Below the pieces are notes generated by a model, which made no database searches, was not told the DNA's origin, and saw nothing but the letters and a program-made list of their open reading frames with translations. From positions 558,001 through 622,000 of the forward strand of contig NZ_CP095413.1 of the NCBI RefSeq assembly GCF_023016285.1: a stretch of DNA of 64,000 nucleotides. Reading direction: 5' to 3'. Shown one piece after another: positions 45,301-57,757 of this stretch. Numbering within the stretch: the first letter of the stretch is position 1; each line of letters begins with the position of its first letter. Source of the DNA: Muricauda sp. SCSIO 64092 (GTDB taxonomy: Bacteria; Bacteroidota; Bacteroidia; Flavobacteriales; Flavobacteriaceae). A program made the position numbers and the translations under genes.

Positions 45301-48300
45301 GACAGAGACCAACACTTTGGTCGTTGATGTCACCACACACGGCTATCCCGCAGGAGAGATAAAAGTGGCCCTTCGCAATGCCGCCTCCGGTTCAGGAACC
45401 CTGAACTTGATAAATTTCAGCTATACGGGTGATCGGCAGAAACTGCTTTCCGTAGACCAGTGGGGCAGCGACATATACTGGAATTCAATGGCGTTTGCAT
45501 TCTATCGCTGTACCAATTTGGAAATTAAGGCGACCGACGCGCCCAATCTGGGTGGTGTGACCAACATGAGTTATATGTTTTGGGAGGCAACCTCCTTTAA
45601 CGGGGACATCGGTTCCTGGAACACGGCCAAGGTGACCACTATGGCCAATATGTTCTATGGCGCAACCACCTTTAACGGGACCATTAGTCCCTGGGACACT
45701 GGCAACGTAACGGATATGAAAGGTATGTTTCGGGGAGCTACCGCCTTTAATGGGAACATCAGTTCCTGGAACACGGCCAAAGTGACCTCTATGACCAATA
45801 TGTTCTATGGTGCAACTGCCTTTAACGGGAACCTCGGTTCCTGGGACATGGGAAGTGTGACCCAGATGGAATCCATGTTTAAAAGTGCCACCGCTTTTAA
45901 TGGAAACCTCAGTTCCTGGAACACTGCCAGTGTGACCAATATGGACTTCATGTTCGAGGGTGCAATCGCCTTCAACGGAAACATCGATTCGTGGAACACG
46001 GCCAACGTGACCAGTATGTCAGGTATGTTTTATGGGGCAACCGTATTTAACCGGGATATCGGCTCGTGGGACACCGGCAGCGTAATTCGGATGGACGGCA
46101 TGTTTTTGAATGCAACCGTCTTTAACGGAAACATCAGTTCCTGGAACACCAGCAGTGCGAACAATATGAGCGGCATGTTTTATGGGACGACAACTTTTAA
46201 TGCAGACATTGGCTCCTGGGACACCAGTGGTGTGAACGATATGAGTGGCATATTTTGGAATGCAACCGCTTTTAATGGGAACATCGGTTCCTGGAACACG
46301 GGCAACGTGACCACCATGCGCAATATGTTTTACGGTGCGAGCGCCTTTGACCAGAACATCAGTTTGTGGAATACCGGCAAGGTGACCGTTATGGATCAGA
46401 TGTTCAATGGCGCGAGCGCCTTTGACCAGGATTTGGGGGGTTGGTACCTGGGAAAGGTGACCAGTGGCACTGATATGCTCAATGGTAGTAGGCTATCCGT
46501 TACCAACTGGGACAACACGTTGATTGGTTGGAACAACCAGGGCTTTACCAATAACGTGACCATTGGGGCCTCTGGCCTGACCTACTGTACGGCCACTACC
46601 CAGCGTTCCGCACTGATATCTAGAGGCTTTAACATTACCGGCGACAGTTCAGAAACTACCTTGCCGACGGCCATATGCCATCAACAGGTACTCCTCCAAC
46701 TGGATAAAACCGGAAACGCCATTTTGACCACGGATCTTGTGGACAACGGTTCCAGCGATACCTGCGGGAACGTCTCTTTCAGCCTGTCCAAAAGTAGCTT
46801 CACGGGAGCGGACCTCGGTGAGAACCCTGTGACCCTTACTGTTACTGATCCCAATGATAATACAAACACCTGCCATACCCTAGTAGTCTTGGATGATCAA
46901 TGGTCCCCAAACGCAGGCTGTAAGGACATCACCGTACAACTGGATGCAACGGGCAGTGTTACGATTGCCGCCTCGGATATCGATGACAGCTCATCCGACA
47001 ATGCTGGCACTATCTCCTTTTCAGTAAACAAAGACACCTTCTACTGTTCCGATGTGGGGCAGAATTCGGTAACCCTTACGGTGACAGACGAGGTCGGCAA
47101 TATGGCCACCTGCGCGGGCAGGGTTACGGTAGAGGACAAAACCCTTCCCTCGGCCTCGTGCAAAATGGCGACAATTCAACTGGATACCAATGGCACGGCC
47201 AGTCTGGCGGTCAACCTTGTGGATGATGGTTCCAGCGCTATCTGCGGTGGTAGCGTCTCGTTAAATTTGTCGCAGAGCAGCTTCACACGCACTGACCTCG
47301 GTGCGAATACGGTTACCCTAACGGTAATCGACAGCAAAGGGAGCACAAATACTTGCGAGACCACGGTGACCGTCATGAATCCCGATACTTTTGTCACCAC
47401 CTGGGACACGACCAAACTCGGTTCGTCCGATAACAACTCCATCATCATCCCCGCCTCGGGGACCTACGATGTGGACCTGGGCAATGACGGTAGCTATGAA
47501 CTAACGGGCCAGACCACGACCATAGAAATAGATGTCACCACCGAGGGTTATCAGGCTGGGGAGATACAGGTGGCCCTTCGCAATACCTCTGGTTCCGGGG
47601 GCCTGGTGCGGATACATTTCAATAATTCGGATGACAATGACAGGCAGAAGTTGCTTTCGGTGGACCAGTGGGGCAGCGGTATCTCCTGGACCGACATGGC
47701 GGGTGCCTTTTGGGGCTGTACCAATATGGACATTCTGGCAAGTGATACCCCGGATTTGAGTCAGGTGGGCAGTATGAAACAAATGTTTGCCAATTGTACC
47801 TCCCTTAAAGGGACAACGAGCTTCTCCACCTGGAACACAAGTAACGTGACCGATATGAGCTTCATGTTTTCTGGGGCAACTGTCTTTAATGAAGATATTG
47901 GTTCGTGGAATACAGGCGGTGTTACGGATATGCGTTTCATGTTCTCAGCCGCTATCACCTCTAACCAGGACATTAGTTCCTGGAACACCAGCGGGGTGAC
48001 CGATATGGACAACATGTTCAATGGCGCAACTGCTTTTGACCAGGATATCGGTTCCTGGGACACAAGTAATGTGACCGATATGTCTGCCATGTTTTCCAAT
48101 GCAAATGCCTTTAACAAGGATATTAGTTCCTGGAACACCGGCAATGTGGACAATATGCGTCAGATGTTTTGGAATGCAAGTGCCTTCGATCAGGACGTCG
48201 GTTTGTGGAACACTAGCAGCGTTACCAATATGTACGCCATGTTTTATCAGGCAACCGCCTTTAACGGGAACATCGGGTTATGGAACACCGTCAAAGTGAT

Positions 48301-51300
48301 CAATATGCGCGCTATGTTTACTAATGCGAAAGCTTTTGACCAGGACATCGGTCCGTGGAATACGGCCATTGTGACCGATATGGGCGAAATGTTCAATGGC
48401 GCAACCGCCTTTGACCAGGACTTGGGCGAATGGGATTTGGGGGCATTGACCAGTTTGCAAGGTATTAGTGGTGGTGTCAATATGCTCAAAAATAGCGGGC
48501 TTTCAGTGGCCAACTGGGATGCCACTCTCATCGGTTGGCACACCAAGGGTTACCATGATGCTTCCAAATTCCCCAATTTCCCTACCATCGGTGCTGATGG
48601 TCTGGTCTATTGTAGAGCCCGCACCCAGCGTGCCGTGTTTGCCAACATTACCGGTGACAGCCTATCGGATGCCGATCCGGAGGCCAAATGCCAGGTAGTG
48701 ACGCTCCAACTGGGAACTGAGGGTACGGCCACCCTGACTACCGACCTTGTGGACAAGGGCAGCGATGGTTGTGGGATTTCATTGAGCCTGTCCGAGACCA
48801 GCTTTGGTATCACCGACCTCGGTGCCAACATGGTGACACTAACGGTGAGCGATGGCAGCACTGTAGACACTTGCACCACTATAGTGACTGTAGTGGATAA
48901 GATGCTCCCCACCCCCAATTGCCAGAACGTTACCGTGGAACTGAACACCTCTGGAAGTGCAACGATCACCACCTCGGACATCGACAATGGCTCCTCCGAC
49001 AACAGCGGCTCAGTGTCCCTTGCCCTGGACAAAACCAGCTTTAGCTGTTCCGATGTAGGGGATAACGCAGTGACCCTGATTGTAATCGATGGCAGCAGCA
49101 ATACCAACAATTGTGCGGCCATGGTTACGGTACAGGACAAGCTCCAGCCGACGGCCGCCTGCAAAACGGCAGTAGAGATTGAACTGGGCACCGATGGTAC
49201 GGCCACCCTGACCACCAACGATGTGGACGATGGTTCAAGCGATAACTGTTCGATTTCCCTGAATCTTTCCGAAACCAGCTTTGATTCCACCCACCTAGAT
49301 GCCAACACGGTGACCCTGACGGTAGGTGATGGCAGCAACACGGCTACTTGCACCACCGCAGTGACCGTAGTGGATAAGATTGTCCCCACGCCCAGTTGCC
49401 AAAACATTACCGTGGAACTGAATACGTCGGGCAATGCAACGATTGCCACATCGGATATCGACAATGGTTCCTCCGACAACAGTGGCACGGTATCGCTTTC
49501 CCTGAACAAAACCAGTTTTGGCTGTTCCGATATGGGGGACAATACGGTGACCCTGACGGTAACCGATGGCAGCAGTAATTCGGACAGCTGTACGGCCACC
49601 GTAACCGTGCAGGACAAAATCCAGCCTACGGCCACCTGCAAAACGGCAGTGGAAATCGAACTGAGCACCAATGGAACGGCCATCCTGACCACCGACGATG
49701 TGGACGATGGTTCCAATGATAACTGTTCCATTTCCCTGGGCCTGTCCGATACCAGTTTTGATGCCTCCCGCCTTGGTGATAATACAGTGACCCTGGCGGT
49801 GACCGATGGTAGTAGTAACTCTAACAGCTGTACCGCCACGGTAAGCGTGGTGGACAAAATCGTCCCCACACCCAGTTGCCAGGACGTCACCGTGGAACTG
49901 AGCGCGGCGGGCAGCGCAACGATTACTACAACCGATATCGACAACGGCTCCTCTGACAACAGTGGTACCGCCATTACCCTTTCCCTTGACATGACAAGTT
50001 TTAGTTGTTCCGATGTAGGGGACAACACGGTTACCCTAACAGTGAGCGATGGCAGCAGCAACACCAATAGTTGTACGGCTACGGTAACGGTGGAGGACAA
50101 AATCCAGCCGACGGCCGCCTGTAAGACTTCGGTGGAGGTCGAACTGGGCACCGATGGAACGGCAACCTTGACGACCGACCTTGTGGACAACGGTTCCAGT
50201 GATAACTGCCCGGTTTCAATGAATGTGTCCCAGAACAGTTTCACCTCAGTCGGTACGCACACAGTGATCCTTACGGTCAACGATGGCAGCAACAACACGA
50301 ACAGCTGTACCGCCACGGTAAGCGTGGTGGACAAAATCGTCCCCACGCCCGTTTGCAAGAACACCTCTGTGGAACTAAGTGCGTCGGGCAGCGCAACGAT
50401 TACCACAACCGACATCGACAACGGCTCCTCCGATAACAGTGGTACCATCATTGCCCTTTATCTGAACAAAACAAGCTTTGGCTGTTCCGATGTGGGGAGC
50501 AATACGGTCACCCTAACAGCAACCGATGGCAGTGGCAACACCAACAATTGCACCGCTACGGTAACGGTGGAGGACAAGATCCAACCAACGGCCACCTGCA
50601 AAACCTCGGTGGAAATCGAACTGGGCACGAATGGTACGGCCACCCTGGCCACCAATGCTATAAACAATGGTTCCAGTGATAACTGTTCCATTTCCCTGGA
50701 ACTGTCCGAAACCAGCTTTGATGCCACCCACCTCGGTAGTAACACCGTGACCCTTACGGTAAGCGATGGCAGTAACACGGCCACCTGCAGCACCACAGTG
50801 ACCGTAGAGGATAAGATTCTCCCCACACCCGGTTGCCAGGACATTACCGTGGAACTGAATACCTCGGGCAGCGCAACGATTGCCACCGCGGACATTGATA
50901 ACGGCTCCTCCGACAACAGCGGTACGGTATCGCTTTCCCTGGACGAAACCAGCTTTGACTGTTCCGATGTGGGGGAAAACACGGTGACCCTGACAGTGAC
51001 TGATGGCAGTGGCAAATCGGCCTACTGTACCGCCACGGTAACGGTGGAGGACAAGCTCCAACCAACGGCCACCTGCAAAACGGCAGTGGAAATCGAGCTG
51101 GGCACCGATGGTACGGCCATCCTGACCACCGACGATGTGGACGATGGTTCCAGTGATAACTGTCCGATTTCCCTGGAACTTTCCCAGACCAGCTTTGGTA
51201 CCACCCAGCTCGGTGCCAATACGGTGACCCTGACGGTAAGCGATGGTAGCAACACGGCCACCTGCACCACCACAGTGACCGTAGTGGACAAGATTCTCCC

Positions 51301-54300
51301 CACACCGGGTTGCCAGGACATTACCGTGGAACTGAATACATCGGGCAGTGCAACGATCACTACAACGGACATCGACAACGGCTCCTCCGACAACAGTGGT
51401 ACGGTATCGCTTTCCCTGAACATGACCAGTTTTGACTGTTCCGATGTGGGGGAAAACACGGTGACCCTTGCCGTAACGGATGGCAGCAACAACACGGCCA
51501 CCTGCACGGCCACAGTAACCGTAGTGGATAAGATTCTCCCCACACCCAGTTGCCAGGACATTACTGTGGAACTGGACGCCTCGGGCAGCGCAACGATTGC
51601 CACTACGGACATTGATAACGGTTCCTCCGACAACAGTGGTACGGTATCGCTGTCCCTGGACGAAACCAGCTTTGGCTGTTCCAATGTGGGGGAAAACACG
51701 ATGACTCTGACCGTAACCGATGGTAGTGGCAACTCGGACAGCTGTACGGCCACAGTAACGGTGGAGGATAAAATCCAGCCGACGGCCACCTGCAAAACCT
51801 CGGTGGAAATCGAACTGGACACCAATGGTACGGCCACCTTGGCCACCAATGCTATGGACGATGGTTCCAGTGATAACTGTCCAATTTCCCTAGGCCTATC
51901 ACAAGCCAACTTTGATACCACCCACCTCGGTGACAACACAGTGACCCTGACGGTAAGCGATGGCAGTAACACGGCCACCTGCACCACTACAGTGACCGTA
52001 GTGGATAAGATGCTCCCCACACCCAGTTGCCAGGACATTACTGTGGAACTGGACGCCTCGGGCAGCGCAACGATTGCCACCACGGACATTGATAACGGTT
52101 CCTCCGATAACAGTGGTACGGTATCGCTGTCCCTGGACAAAACCAGTTTTGTTTGTTCCGATGTGGGGAGCAATAGGGTAACCCTTACCGTAGGCGATGG
52201 CAGTGGCAATTCGGACAGTTGTACGGCCGCAGTAACGGTGGAGGACAAAGTCACTCCCACGGCACTGTGCAAGGTGTTGGTACAGCTTGAACTGGGCACC
52301 AATGGCACCGCCACCCTGATCACCAATGATGTGGACGATGGTTCCAGCGATAACTGTCCGATTTCGTTGGGCCTATCCGAAACTAACTTCTCGACGGTTG
52401 GCATACACACAGTAACCCTGACCGTGACCGACAATAGCAACAATACCAATACCTGCCAGTCCGTAATCACCGTAAGCGACGAGGCGGTCCCAACAGCAGT
52501 CTGCAAGGACACCACCATACAACTGGATGCCTCGGGCAGTGCAACGATTGCCACCACGGACATCGATAACGGCTCCTCAGACAACAGCGGCGCGGTATCG
52601 CTTTCCATGGACACGACCAGTTTTGACTGTTCCGATGTGGGGAACCATACCGTAGCACTGACAGCAACCGATGGCAGTGGCAACTCGGACAGCTGCTCGG
52701 CCACCGTAACCGTGCAGGACAAAGTCACGCCCACGGCATTGTGCAAGGGTGCCACTGTACAACTAGACGCGGCGGGTAGTGCGACGATTGTAACGTCAGA
52801 CGTAGATGATGGTTCCAGTGATACCTGCGGTAGTGTCTCGGCAAACGTGTTCCCTGATATCTTCACGGCCGTCGGCACACACACAGTGACCCTGAGAGTA
52901 ATCGATGGCAGTAACAATACGGACAACTGTATTACCACAGTAACCGTTACGGACGGTATGGCACCCACGGCCGTTTGTAAGGATGTTACCGTACAACTGG
53001 ACACGGCAGGTAGTGCGACAATTTCCCCATTGGACATTGACAACGACTCTTATGACAACAGTGGTACTACAGTTACACTTTCCCTGGACGAAACAAGTTT
53101 TGGCTGTTCCGATCTTGGCCAAAAGACGGTGACCCTTACAGTAACCGATGGTAGCGGCAACTCGGCCAATTGTGAGGCGACGGTAACAGTGGAGGACAAG
53201 AGCGCTCCCACAGCGCTATGCATGGCTTCCGTGGAAATCGAATTGGGCAACGATGGCACGGCCGGCCTGACGACCACCCTCGTGGACGGTGGTTCGGGTG
53301 ATAACTGTCCGATTTCGCTGGGCCTGTCCGAAACCAGCTTTGGTACTACCCACCTCGGTGCTAACACGGTGACCTTAACGGTAACCGATGGGGGCTCCAA
53401 TACGAACAGTTGCACTAGTACGGTGAGTGTAGTGGACAAAATCGCCCCTACTCCCGGTTGCCGGGACATTACAGTGGAACTGGACGCGGCAGGCGACGCA
53501 ATGATTACCATATCGGACATCGACAACGGGTCCTCAGACAACAGCGGCACGGTATCGCTTTCCTTGGACATGACCAGTTTTGACTGTTCCGATGTGGGGG
53601 ACAACACGGTGACCCTTACGGCGACCGATGGCAGCAGCAATACAAATACCTGCACGGCTACGGTAACGGTGGAGGATAAGATCCAACCAACTGCCGAATG
53701 TCAGGTAACGACGCTCCAACTGGGTACCGATGGCACGGCCAGCCTGACGACCAACCTTGTAGACAACGGTTCCAGCGATACCTGTGGAAGTGTCTCGCTA
53801 AACGTGTCCACAAGTAACTTTGTGGTCTCCGACCTCGGTGCGAATATGGTAACTCTAACGGTGACCGATCCCCATGGGAACGAGAACAGTTGCACCACCA
53901 CAGTGACCGTCGAGGATAAGATCGTTCCCACACCTATTTGCCAGGACATTAGCTTGGAACTGGACGCTTTGGGCAGCGCAACAATCACCACAACCGACAT
54001 CGACAACGGCTCATCCGACAATAGTGGTAACATCCTGTCGTTTTCCCTGGACAAAACAGGTTTTGGCTGTTCCGATGTGGGAGCGAACACGGTGACCCTA
54101 ACGGTAACGGATGGCAGTAGTAACTCGGCCAGTTGTGAAGCCACGATAACGGTGGAGGACAAAATCCAGCCAACGGCCCTGTGCAAGGATTCCGTAGAAA
54201 TCGAACTGGATACCAATGGCACCGCTACCCTGACGACCAACGAGGTGGACAGTGGTTCCAGTGATAACTGTCCGATTTCCCTGAATCTGTCCGAAACCAG

Positions 54301-56869
54301 CTTTAGTACCGCCCATCTCGGGGATAACACGGTGAGCCTCACGGTGACCGACCCCAATGGGAACATGGATAGCTGTATTAGCACTGTGACCGTGGTGGAC
54401 AAAATCGTCCCCATACCTAGTTGCCAAGACATTAGCGTGGAACTGGGCGCCTTGGGCAGTACAACGATAACAACAGCAGACATTGATAACGGCTCCTCCG
54501 ACAACAGTGGTGCGGTGGCACTTTCCCTGGATAAGAGCGAATTTAGTTGCTCCGATGCGGGGGACAACACGGTGACCTTAACAGTCACCGATGCCAGCAG
54601 CAACCCGGACACCTGTACAGCCACGGTAACGGTACGGGACACAATTTTTCCAACGGCTTTGTGCAAGGTGCTGGTACAGCTCGAATTGGGCGCTAATGGT
54701 ACGACCACCTTGACACCTGACCTTCTGGACAATGGTTCCAGCGATAACTGCCCGATTTCATTGAGTGTTTCCACGAGCAGCCTCACTACCGTCGGCCTAC
54801 ATACAGTGACCCTTACAGCAACCGATGGCAGCAGCAATACAAATACCTGCCAGTCCGTGGTCGCCATCGAGGACGGCACGGCCCCTATAGCGGCCTGCAA
54901 GAACATCACTGTCCAATTGGACGCGGCAGGCAATGCAACAATCTCCACATCAGATGTAGACAACGACTCTTCCGACAACAGTGGCACAATATCGCTTACC
55001 CTGGACAAAACAAGCTTTGGCTGCTCCGATGTTGGAGACAACACGGTGACCCTAGCAGTGGTTGATGGCAGCAGCAACACGGCCAGTTGCGAGGCTACGG
55101 TAACTGTTGAGGACAAAATCCAGCCAACTGCCGTATGTCAGGTAACGACGCTCCAACTGGATACCGACGGCCAGGCCATGCTGGAGGCCTCCCTTGTGGA
55201 TGATGGTTCCAGCGATGTCTGTGGGAACGTTGTCCTGGGCGTGTCCCCTAGCAACTTTACGGCCTTCGATATTGGTGTGAACATAGTGACCCTAACAGTG
55301 AGCGATTTGAATGGGAACGAAAACAGCTGCACCACCACCGTGACCGTCGAGGATAAAATCGTTCCCACACCTATTTGTCAGGACATTATCATGGAACTGG
55401 ACGCTTTGGGCAGCGCAATAATCAATACAACGGACATCGACAATGGCTCCTCCGACAATAGTGGTAACACCCTGTCGCTTTCCCTGGACAAAACAAGCTT
55501 TGGCTGTTCCGATGTGGGAACGAACACGGTGACCCTAATCGTGGCCGATGGTAGTGACAACTCGGCCAGTTGTGAAGCCACGGTGATCGTGAAGGACATA
55601 ACCCAACCGACGGCATTGTGCCAAGCCGTGATGCTCCAATTGGGTACGGGTGGAACGGCCAACCTGGATGCCGCCCTTGTGGACAGCGGTTCCGAAGATG
55701 CCTGCGATATTGCTTCCCTTGGCGTGTCCCCAAACAGCTTTACGACTACGGACCTGGGCGCGAACACAGTGACCCTAATGGTGACCGACAATAGTGGCAA
55801 TATTGCAACCTGCCAGACCACGGTCACCGTGGTGGATGGCACGGCACCCACGGCCATTTGCCAGGACATTACCGTGGAACTGAACGTACTGAACAATACA
55901 ACAATTACCATATCTGACATCGACAATGGCTCATTTGACAGTAATGGTGGTACCCTGTCCCTTGCACTGGACAAATACACCTTTGACTGTTCCAATGTAG
56001 GGGACAACACGGTGACCCTTACCGTGACCGACAAAAGTGGGAACACCGCCAACTGCACCGCCACGGTAACGGTTCTGGACACAACCGCACCACTGGCCAT
56101 TGTTATCAACAACGGACCGATCTGCGAGGGCTCCACCTTACAGTTGGAAGAAATAAGCAAATTGGGGACCTCATGGCTATGGACCAGTAATGGGGATGCC
56201 CTATTCGATGACCCTACCTTACAAAACCCGGAAGTCACCCATATTTCGGACGGGGAAGAGTTCACCGTCAGGGTTGCCCTGGCCAATGGCTGTACCGTTA
56301 CAGGCACCACAACCGCCTTTGTTCTGAGGGCTCCTGAACTAGTTGTAGTGGGCGAACAGGGGTTCTGTACTTTGGAAAACCCCACCGTATCGGATTTGGC
56401 AGCCTCCGGTAACGGCACGCTTCGCTGGTATTTGGGAAAAGGCGATACTGTGGAGCTGGAAAGTGATGTTCCCCTTGTGGACGGTACGGTCTATTACGGA
56501 TTGTTGGAGGATAGCGAAGGATGTACCTCCAATCTTGTTACCGTAGTGGTAAGGATTTCCATGCAGGATTGTGGCGAAGCCCCGAAAGCGGACAGACTCG
56601 GCTTCTCCCCTAACGGCGATGGAATCAACGATACCTTTTCCATTTCCTGGTTAAAGGACGATTACCCCAATTATACCATGTCGGTCTATGACCGTAACGG
56701 CACCTTAGTGTACAGGGGTAGCATAAGCACACCGGACTGGGATGGCAGTGCGGACCGGGGCATTGTCCTAGGGGATGGAAAACTGCCCAACGGAGTATAC
56801 TACTATACCATAGATTTTGGGGACGGGACAACGCCACAGGCCCAGGGAATCGTCTATCTGAACCGATAG
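33335..56869 (+). CDS. giant BspA-like (DUF285) / HYR-domain surface protein with T9SS C-terminal domain (7844 residues)
   Basis: A signal peptide ([19 protein letters not shown], cleavage near CAQ) starts the protein; the ATG at 33335 is chosen because it opens directly on it. Eleven modules follow, each beginning FVTTW(D/N)TTKPG and [10 protein letters not shown], then 2-13 BspA-type leucine-rich repeats of about 25 residues (GSWNTSxVTxMxxMFxxA), a closing block ending LIGWHxxxFTNTxTIGASGL with YCKA, and a Cys-containing HYR-like domain. After module 11 a run of 31 HYR-like domains of about 80 residues covers residues about 5117-7585. Two PKD/Ig-like segments and a T9SS C-terminal domain ([35 protein letters not shown]) end it. 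BspA-like proteins in other bacteria bind host or matrix proteins; an adhesin role here is inference. No PorP/SprF gene is adjacent, so export must use helpers encoded elsewhere. Confidence 0.92.
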   Translation: MGLRRPLLIFFTCLLVTSGLCAQSAFVTTWNTTKPGTSDDNSLTIPATGIYDVDVGNDGSYELLNQNGTITIDLTKIHGYAAGEIQVALRNAISGAGTLDRIHFHNAGDQQKLLSVDQWGSSISWSTMAEAFSGCTNLEVKATDAPDLSKVTSLSNMFYNCRSLTGSKGFSNWNTAKVTTMVGMFFLAWDFNGDIGSWNTSSVITMQSMFMGASSFNEDISSWNTASVSNMSFMFGQASAFDQNIGSWNTSGVTTMYGMFQNATAFDQNLGEWDLGQLKTGSTMLNNSGLSMDNWDDTLIGWHRKVLTYTLTIGASGLVYCKAGAERAELIRNGLNITGDSAEATPPTAKCVQTLTLRLDLNDTASLTEDLVNDGSSDTCGITSLGLSQYSFSASDIGANTVTLTVTANDGDTNTCETIVNILELPPNLFVTTWDTTKPGSSDSNSITIPAEGTYDVDLGNDGSYELTGQTGSTTINVTTYNYTAGKIQVALRNASSGSGALTRIYFAPNVTDDKQKLLSVDQWGNNISWSTMENAFINCVNLDVLAIDTPDLSNVTDMGQMFSGCTSLKGTADNFSSWNTSSVSDMGNMFNGASTFNVDIGSWNTSSVTNMNSTFLNATAFDQNLGNWNLALLGDGTNMLNNSGLSIASWDATLIGWYKQTLANNVTIGASGLEYCEAATERAALALRITGDGAETIKPVVKCKPVDLVIGPSGSSTLAANLVDDGSSDACSSISFRLSKTTFTTNDIGTETITLTVTDSNNNSDTCHANVTVINYTTRVFVTTWDTTKSGSSDSNSITIPAEGIYDVDLGNDGSFELLDQTGTTTINVTTHNYTAGEIQVALRNAASGSGTLTRIHFNNRNDRQKLITVDQWGSGIAWSTMHRAFHGCTNLEVKATDTPNLGSVTNMGQMFSSCTTLTGTTGFSNWNTAQVTTMVGMFAGASAFNGNIGSWNTSGVTDVSWMFWNATTFDKDIGSWNTSNVTNMGNMFNGATAFDADIGSWETGSVTDMSYAFSGATAFNQDIGSWNTSTVTTMRGLFQEATAFDQDIGSWDTGSVTTMDQTFYKAAAFNGAIGSWNVAKVTNMGSMFNGATTFNQNISSWNTANVTNMGGMFDSAAAFNQGLASWNVDKVTNMGSMFSNATAFNQNIDSWKTAKVTNMGSMFSNATAFNQNIDSWETAKVTNMGDMFSGATTFNVDIGFWDVGSVTNMQSMFSGATAFDQDLADWNLALLSNGTAMLNNSGLSMGNWDATLIGWHKKSFANTVTIGASGLEYCEAQAERSAMTTFTFSGDILSDTLPIAECRETTIALNLNGTVTLPAALVEDDSFTCGNTTLDVSPSSFTTADLGANTVTLTVTDGNSKTSTCQTTVTVVGSTNSASVFVTTWNTTNSGTSNGNSITIPAEGTYDVDLGNDGSFELLDQTGTTTIDVTSHGHTTGEIQVALRNAASGNGTLERIHFNNSGDKDKIRSVDQWGSNISWSTMDSAFRGCTHLEVKATDAPDLANLTSMRLLFAGATAFNGDIGSWNTAKVTNMAGMFYGASTFNQNIGSWNTTSVTTMEAMFSGATAFNQNIGSWNTAEVITMVSMFENASAFNQNIGTWNVSSVIVMGNMFYNATAFNQNLGNWDLRALLNGGNMLSRSGLSTTNWDNTLIGWYNQNFTNTATIGASGLVYCKAGPQRAALTLNITGDSAGTTRPMVTCKATLELQLGTNGTATLTTDLVETSSSDACGIASRSLSRRNFTTADLGVNTVTLTVTDGNGNTNTCETAVNVVAYPTSIFVTTWNTTNSGVSNSNSIRIPATGTYDVDLGNDGTYELLDQSGTIDVDVTAYNYSAGKIQIGLRNAASGAGTLTRIKLSYETDQNKILSVDQWGSSISWSTMVEAFLLCTNLDVLATDAPDLSKVTNMSYMFNGCSSLKGNDSFATWNVSNVTNMLRMFSGTSVFDQSLGDWDMGQVTNGRSMLSGSGLSGENWDATLIGWHSQYFTNTPDIGAHGLVYCKAADERELLIRHSLNIYDDEKNSTPPTARCKDKIILQLDANGTASLTTDEVDNGSSSTCGINILRLSKSNFTTADVGVKTVTLTARDNTTPVSWLSSCTTQVHVLDLPTTPFIATWGTREPGTSDGNSITIPATGTYDVDLGNDGTYELLDQYGTTTIDVTKHGYSAGDLKVALRNASSGKGTLSRIHFNNGGDKQKLISVDQWGSSISWSSMEGAFNGCLNLEVKATDAPDLSSVTDMSDMFKWCMSLKGTTGFSNWNTSNVTDMEGTFGNAYTFNGDIGSWNTSKVTNMVSMFFSARTFDRNLGDWDLGQLISGIDMLKNSGLSVDNWDATLVGWHEEEFTNTPTIGASGLVYCKAFAERAALPFTFTGDRLSDSDPKAECKSLTLQLGLNGTATLTTDLVDNGSDACGGFSLGLSQTNFTTAHLGANTVTLTITDGNSKTDNCDATVTVVAYPPTTFVTTWDTTKPGISDGNSIRIPASGTYDVDLGDDGFFEVLDQTGPITIDVTAHNHIAGEIRVALRNATSGSGDLTGIRFATLQTDDKQKLLSVDQWGTDISWSTMENAFANCVNLDVLATDAPDLSNVTDMSYMFSGCTSLKGTTTNNFSNWNTTSVIDMGGMFSGATVFNRAIGFWNTSSVTDMGYMFYGATAFNQDIGSWDTGSVANMNFMFINASNFNADISSWNTASVSNMRAMFNSARAFNVAIGSWNTGNVTWMDSMFYGATAFNADIGSWNTSSVIRMDNMFYGATAFNRDISSWNTESVTTMGYMFYGASAFDQAIGSWNTNEVTNMGSMFNGASAFDQAIGSWNTNEVTNMGSMFNGASAFDQELGNWNMAKVTSGAAMLNGSGLSTENWDATLVGWHKQEFTNTSTIGASGLIYCTAGTERAALTLNITGDSSETTKPIVQCKAVTLPMGIELTPEHVDNSSYDACGAVSLSVSKTNFTGADLGTNTVTLTVTDPNGNWNTCTATVTVIADSKNVFVTTWDTTQSGLSDSNSIRIPASGTYDVDVGNDGTYDLFDQTGSITVTVTAYTNPTTNAKYTAGEIAVGLRDAASGNGDLTRINFPQFQTSDREKLLSVDQWGSFIFWSTMEDAFVNCTNLQVKATDAPNLGKVTNMSQMFAGCTALTGTQYFDTWNTSKVTNMNAMFWSAHAFNGDIGSWNTSGVTNMNAMFNSARAFNDDISLWNVSNVTLMTGMFKGATAFNGGIGSWDVSNALVMNGMFSGASNFDKDIGSWNTGKVTNMSSMFINASNFDQNLGDWDMGKLTNGSSMLDNSGLSINNWDATLIGWEKKDFTNTLTIGASGLVYCRAGTERAAMTTFTFIGDRAETTLPMASCVQGVTLQLGTNGVPTLTTTLVDDGSSDACGITSLSLSQRIFTASDMGSNTVTLTVIDSNGNENTCETTVTVENPASVFVTTWDTSKSGTSNGNSITIPAIGTYDVDLGNDGTYELLDQTGTAAEPLIVNVTTYNHTAGEIQVALRDATSGTGDLTRIHFNNTGDPQKLLSVDQWGSGIAWSTMAGAFYGCTNLEVKATDVPNLSNVTDMDQMFRGATTFNQDIGSWNTAKVTTMAHMFYGATTFDQDIGSWNTAKVTTMANMFYGATAFDQDIGSWNTAEVTRMDGMFYFATAFNQDIGSWNTSSVSDMHYMFWNATAFDQDIGSWNTSNVTRMEGMFFLATGFNQNIGSWDTSSVSDMASMFWNANTFDQNIGSWNTGEVTDMASMFTYATVFNQDIGSWNTEKVTDMSSMFSYAGVFNQNIGSWNTGKVTSMQNMFSGASAFDRNLKDWNLGQLSDGVSGGGGMLNGSGLSMDNWDATLIGWSTQSFNNTPTIGASGLVYCKAVAERAAMKFNFTGDSPKNTKPTALCQSALTLRLGSDGKATLTTDLVDTGSNDACGISLSLSQSSFTAAHLGTRMVTLTATDPVGNTETCETMVTLERVTGAFVTTWDTTKPGTSNSNSITIPVEGTYDVDLGNDGTYELLDQIGTETNTLVVDVTTHGYPAGEIKVALRNAASGSGTLNLINFSYTGDRQKLLSVDQWGSDIYWNSMAFAFYRCTNLEIKATDAPNLGGVTNMSYMFWEATSFNGDIGSWNTAKVTTMANMFYGATTFNGTISPWDTGNVTDMKGMFRGATAFNGNISSWNTAKVTSMTNMFYGATAFNGNLGSWDMGSVTQMESMFKSATAFNGNLSSWNTASVTNMDFMFEGAIAFNGNIDSWNTANVTSMSGMFYGATVFNRDIGSWDTGSVIRMDGMFLNATVFNGNISSWNTSSANNMSGMFYGTTTFNADIGSWDTSGVNDMSGIFWNATAFNGNIGSWNTGNVTTMRNMFYGASAFDQNISLWNTGKVTVMDQMFNGASAFDQDLGGWYLGKVTSGTDMLNGSRLSVTNWDNTLIGWNNQGFTNNVTIGASGLTYCTATTQRSALISRGFNITGDSSETTLPTAICHQQVLLQLDKTGNAILTTDLVDNGSSDTCGNVSFSLSKSSFTGADLGENPVTLTVTDPNDNTNTCHTLVVLDDQWSPNAGCKDITVQLDATGSVTIAASDIDDSSSDNAGTISFSVNKDTFYCSDVGQNSVTLTVTDEVGNMATCAGRVTVEDKTLPSASCKMATIQLDTNGTASLAVNLVDDGSSAICGGSVSLNLSQSSFTRTDLGANTVTLTVIDSKGSTNTCETTVTVMNPDTFVTTWDTTKLGSSDNNSIIIPASGTYDVDLGNDGSYELTGQTTTIEIDVTTEGYQAGEIQVALRNTSGSGGLVRIHFNNSDDNDRQKLLSVDQWGSGISWTDMAGAFWGCTNMDILASDTPDLSQVGSMKQMFANCTSLKGTTSFSTWNTSNVTDMSFMFSGATVFNEDIGSWNTGGVTDMRFMFSAAITSNQDISSWNTSGVTDMDNMFNGATAFDQDIGSWDTSNVTDMSAMFSNANAFNKDISSWNTGNVDNMRQMFWNASAFDQDVGLWNTSSVTNMYAMFYQATAFNGNIGLWNTVKVINMRAMFTNAKAFDQDIGPWNTAIVTDMGEMFNGATAFDQDLGEWDLGALTSLQGISGGVNMLKNSGLSVANWDATLIGWHTKGYHDASKFPNFPTIGADGLVYCRARTQRAVFANITGDSLSDADPEAKCQVVTLQLGTEGTATLTTDLVDKGSDGCGISLSLSETSFGITDLGANMVTLTVSDGSTVDTCTTIVTVVDKMLPTPNCQNVTVELNTSGSATITTSDIDNGSSDNSGSVSLALDKTSFSCSDVGDNAVTLIVIDGSSNTNNCAAMVTVQDKLQPTAACKTAVEIELGTDGTATLTTNDVDDGSSDNCSISLNLSETSFDSTHLDANTVTLTVGDGSNTATCTTAVTVVDKIVPTPSCQNITVELNTSGNATIATSDIDNGSSDNSGTVSLSLNKTSFGCSDMGDNTVTLTVTDGSSNSDSCTATVTVQDKIQPTATCKTAVEIELSTNGTAILTTDDVDDGSNDNCSISLGLSDTSFDASRLGDNTVTLAVTDGSSNSNSCTATVSVVDKIVPTPSCQDVTVELSAAGSATITTTDIDNGSSDNSGTAITLSLDMTSFSCSDVGDNTVTLTVSDGSSNTNSCTATVTVEDKIQPTAACKTSVEVELGTDGTATLTTDLVDNGSSDNCPVSMNVSQNSFTSVGTHTVILTVNDGSNNTNSCTATVSVVDKIVPTPVCKNTSVELSASGSATITTTDIDNGSSDNSGTIIALYLNKTSFGCSDVGSNTVTLTATDGSGNTNNCTATVTVEDKIQPTATCKTSVEIELGTNGTATLATNAINNGSSDNCSISLELSETSFDATHLGSNTVTLTVSDGSNTATCSTTVTVEDKILPTPGCQDITVELNTSGSATIATADIDNGSSDNSGTVSLSLDETSFDCSDVGENTVTLTVTDGSGKSAYCTATVTVEDKLQPTATCKTAVEIELGTDGTAILTTDDVDDGSSDNCPISLELSQTSFGTTQLGANTVTLTVSDGSNTATCTTTVTVVDKILPTPGCQDITVELNTSGSATITTTDIDNGSSDNSGTVSLSLNMTSFDCSDVGENTVTLAVTDGSNNTATCTATVTVVDKILPTPSCQDITVELDASGSATIATTDIDNGSSDNSGTVSLSLDETSFGCSNVGENTMTLTVTDGSGNSDSCTATVTVEDKIQPTATCKTSVEIELDTNGTATLATNAMDDGSSDNCPISLGLSQANFDTTHLGDNTVTLTVSDGSNTATCTTTVTVVDKMLPTPSCQDITVELDASGSATIATTDIDNGSSDNSGTVSLSLDKTSFVCSDVGSNRVTLTVGDGSGNSDSCTAAVTVEDKVTPTALCKVLVQLELGTNGTATLITNDVDDGSSDNCPISLGLSETNFSTVGIHTVTLTVTDNSNNTNTCQSVITVSDEAVPTAVCKDTTIQLDASGSATIATTDIDNGSSDNSGAVSLSMDTTSFDCSDVGNHTVALTATDGSGNSDSCSATVTVQDKVTPTALCKGATVQLDAAGSATIVTSDVDDGSSDTCGSVSANVFPDIFTAVGTHTVTLRVIDGSNNTDNCITTVTVTDGMAPTAVCKDVTVQLDTAGSATISPLDIDNDSYDNSGTTVTLSLDETSFGCSDLGQKTVTLTVTDGSGNSANCEATVTVEDKSAPTALCMASVEIELGNDGTAGLTTTLVDGGSGDNCPISLGLSETSFGTTHLGANTVTLTVTDGGSNTNSCTSTVSVVDKIAPTPGCRDITVELDAAGDAMITISDIDNGSSDNSGTVSLSLDMTSFDCSDVGDNTVTLTATDGSSNTNTCTATVTVEDKIQPTAECQVTTLQLGTDGTASLTTNLVDNGSSDTCGSVSLNVSTSNFVVSDLGANMVTLTVTDPHGNENSCTTTVTVEDKIVPTPICQDISLELDALGSATITTTDIDNGSSDNSGNILSFSLDKTGFGCSDVGANTVTLTVTDGSSNSASCEATITVEDKIQPTALCKDSVEIELDTNGTATLTTNEVDSGSSDNCPISLNLSETSFSTAHLGDNTVSLTVTDPNGNMDSCISTVTVVDKIVPIPSCQDISVELGALGSTTITTADIDNGSSDNSGAVALSLDKSEFSCSDAGDNTVTLTVTDASSNPDTCTATVTVRDTIFPTALCKVLVQLELGANGTTTLTPDLLDNGSSDNCPISLSVSTSSLTTVGLHTVTLTATDGSSNTNTCQSVVAIEDGTAPIAACKNITVQLDAAGNATISTSDVDNDSSDNSGTISLTLDKTSFGCSDVGDNTVTLAVVDGSSNTASCEATVTVEDKIQPTAVCQVTTLQLDTDGQAMLEASLVDDGSSDVCGNVVLGVSPSNFTAFDIGVNIVTLTVSDLNGNENSCTTTVTVEDKIVPTPICQDIIMELDALGSAIINTTDIDNGSSDNSGNTLSLSLDKTSFGCSDVGTNTVTLIVADGSDNSASCEATVIVKDITQPTALCQAVMLQLGTGGTANLDAALVDSGSEDACDIASLGVSPNSFTTTDLGANTVTLMVTDNSGNIATCQTTVTVVDGTAPTAICQDITVELNVLNNTTITISDIDNGSFDSNGGTLSLALDKYTFDCSNVGDNTVTLTVTDKSGNTANCTATVTVLDTTAPLAIVINNGPICEGSTLQLEEISKLGTSWLWTSNGDALFDDPTLQNPEVTHISDGEEFTVRVALANGCTVTGTTTAFVLRAPELVVVGEQGFCTLENPTVSDLAASGNGTLRWYLGKGDTVELESDVPLVDGTVYYGLLEDSEGCTSNLVTVVVRISMQDCGEAPKADRLGFSPNGDGINDTFSISWLKDDYPNYTMSVYDRNGTLVYRGSISTPDWDGSADRGIVLGDGKLPNGVYYYTIDFGDGTTPQAQGIVYLNR
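33407..48680 (+). repeat. eleven BspA-like modules, copy number variable
   Basis: Module starts (FVTTW motif) lie near 33407, 34620, 35677, 37480, 38670, 39667, 40708, 42284, 43585, 45170 and 47388. By hand count the Trp-anchored 25-residue repeats per module are 5, 3, 13, 5, 2, 3, 10, 6, 10, 12 and 9, total 78. Module 10 is followed by three HYR-like domains instead of one. Confidence 0.9.
41661..41810 (+). repeat. exact 75-bp tandem duplication inside module 7
   Basis: Bases 41661-41735 and 41736-41810 are identical, encoding two identical leucine-rich repeats ([20 protein letters not shown]). The identity extends about 9 bases upstream of the first copy. Other repeats in the module have diverged, so this is a recent event. 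Confidence 0.95.
48683..56090 (+). repeat. 31 tandem HYR-like domains in two alternating subtypes
   Basis: Domains of about 240 bp repeat through this stretch. One subtype reads PTAxCKTxVEIELGT and VDDGSSDNC; the other reads [16 protein letters not shown] and [11 protein letters not shown] with a central SFxCSDVG. They alternate almost throughout, separated by VxDK linkers. Each domain contains three cysteines, at different places in the two subtypes. Confidence 0.9.
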
Positions 56870-57260
56870 GCAGGGAACACAAAGGGCAAGACGGGATAAA
56901 GATTATCCCAAAAAATGGGAAGGTCCTGTTCGGCCACCACTTAGCAACACATTAAAAGGTCATCCGGACAGCCGGAATCTGCCCAAAAAAAGTTAAGAAA
57001 GATGTTTTGGGCATTACCAATGGCACAGGCTACTGCATGCAGAAAAGAAGGGAACCAGAAGGGAACCCATCGCAAACCAGGATTTAAGCCCTATCCCAGA
57101 CGATGTGTGTTGCGAGGTTTTTTGGATTGTGTCAAAACCAAGGTATACTCCAAATGCCAAGATGAAACATTTTGATGTATTCAATGCACGTAAAACATGG
57201 GGTCACAACTAGTTAAACAATTTTTTGTACATTGGAATACGTAACCAATACTTTTTTCAA
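56870..57260. other. intergenic region after the giant surface protein
   Basis: This 391-base stretch lies between two plus-strand genes. A weak TCCCA/TGGGA hairpin at 56906-56920 lacks a T-run and is not a convincing terminator. TACATTGG at 57228-57235 is one base off the -7 consensus and could serve the following gene. No other feature is visible. Confidence 0.5.
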
Positions 57261-57695
57261 ATGACAAATCAAACGGTAAAACCACCCATTTGGTTTTGGG
57301 TGGTAAGTATATTCGCATTTTTATGGAACCTGGTCGGGGTTTATAGCTACTTGAATTCGAAATTAAACCAAGTCGCCATGTTGGAAGCCATGACCCAAGA
57401 ACAACGTGAACTTTTTGAAGGCATCCCAGCCTGGGCTACAGCGGCCTTTGCCATAGCTGTTTTTTCAGGGGCAATTGCCTCTATTGGACTATTGATACGT
57501 AAAAAATGGGCCAAACCATTGTTTATACTATCATTATTGGCCGCAGTACTGCAGTTTATTAATTGGTTGTTTCTTCAAAATGCCGGTGAGGTATATGGAG
57601 GCCAGGCCTATGTAATGCCTGTTTTAGTGGTAATCATAGGAATTTTCCTGATTCTATTTTCCAAACGTTCCATTGCGAAGGGATGGTTGAAATAA
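57261..57695 (+). CDS. small inner-membrane protein of unknown function
   Basis: The 144-residue protein has about four predicted membrane segments: FWVVSIFAFLWNLVGVYSYL, WATAAFAIAVFSGAIASIGL, PLFILSLLAAVLQFINWLFL and VMPVLVVIIGIFLILF. A short loop with MTQEQRELFEGIPAW lies between the first two. Similar proteins are common in Bacteroidota and are sometimes labelled sugar transporter, but nothing in the sequence supports a transport function. I use the ATG at 57261 (MTNQTVKPPIWFW), because the possible upstream start at 57225 adds 12 residues of no recognisable character. It is convergent with the DUF3467 gene, and the two share a terminator. Confidence 0.8.
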   Translation: MTNQTVKPPIWFWVVSIFAFLWNLVGVYSYLNSKLNQVAMLEAMTQEQRELFEGIPAWATAAFAIAVFSGAIASIGLLIRKKWAKPLFILSLLAAVLQFINWLFLQNAGEVYGGQAYVMPVLVVIIGIFLILFSKRSIAKGWLK

Positions 57696-57722
57696 AACCC
57701 TTTCCTTCTTACAACAAAAAAT

Positions 57723-57757
57723 AAAAAAGGCCCTGATTTGTTATCAGGGCCTTTTTT
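57723..57757. terminator. bidirectional intrinsic terminator between convergent genes
   Basis: A perfect 15-base stem, AAAAAAGGCCCTGAT and ATCAGGGCCTTTTTT, encloses the loop TTGTT, with T-runs on both strands. It lies 28 bases after the membrane-protein stop and touches the stop codon of the DUF3467 gene at 57757-57759, so it ends both transcripts. Confidence 0.95.

Noticed and set aside
48607..56418. Minus-strand open frames of up to 673 codons opposite the HYR array
   Set aside because: They are shadows of repeated Thr/Val/Asp codons, contain no recognisable domain, and lie opposite well-supported HYR-like domains.
56906..56920. Terminator after the 7844-residue gene
   Set aside because: The hairpin has only a 5-base stem and no T-run on either side.
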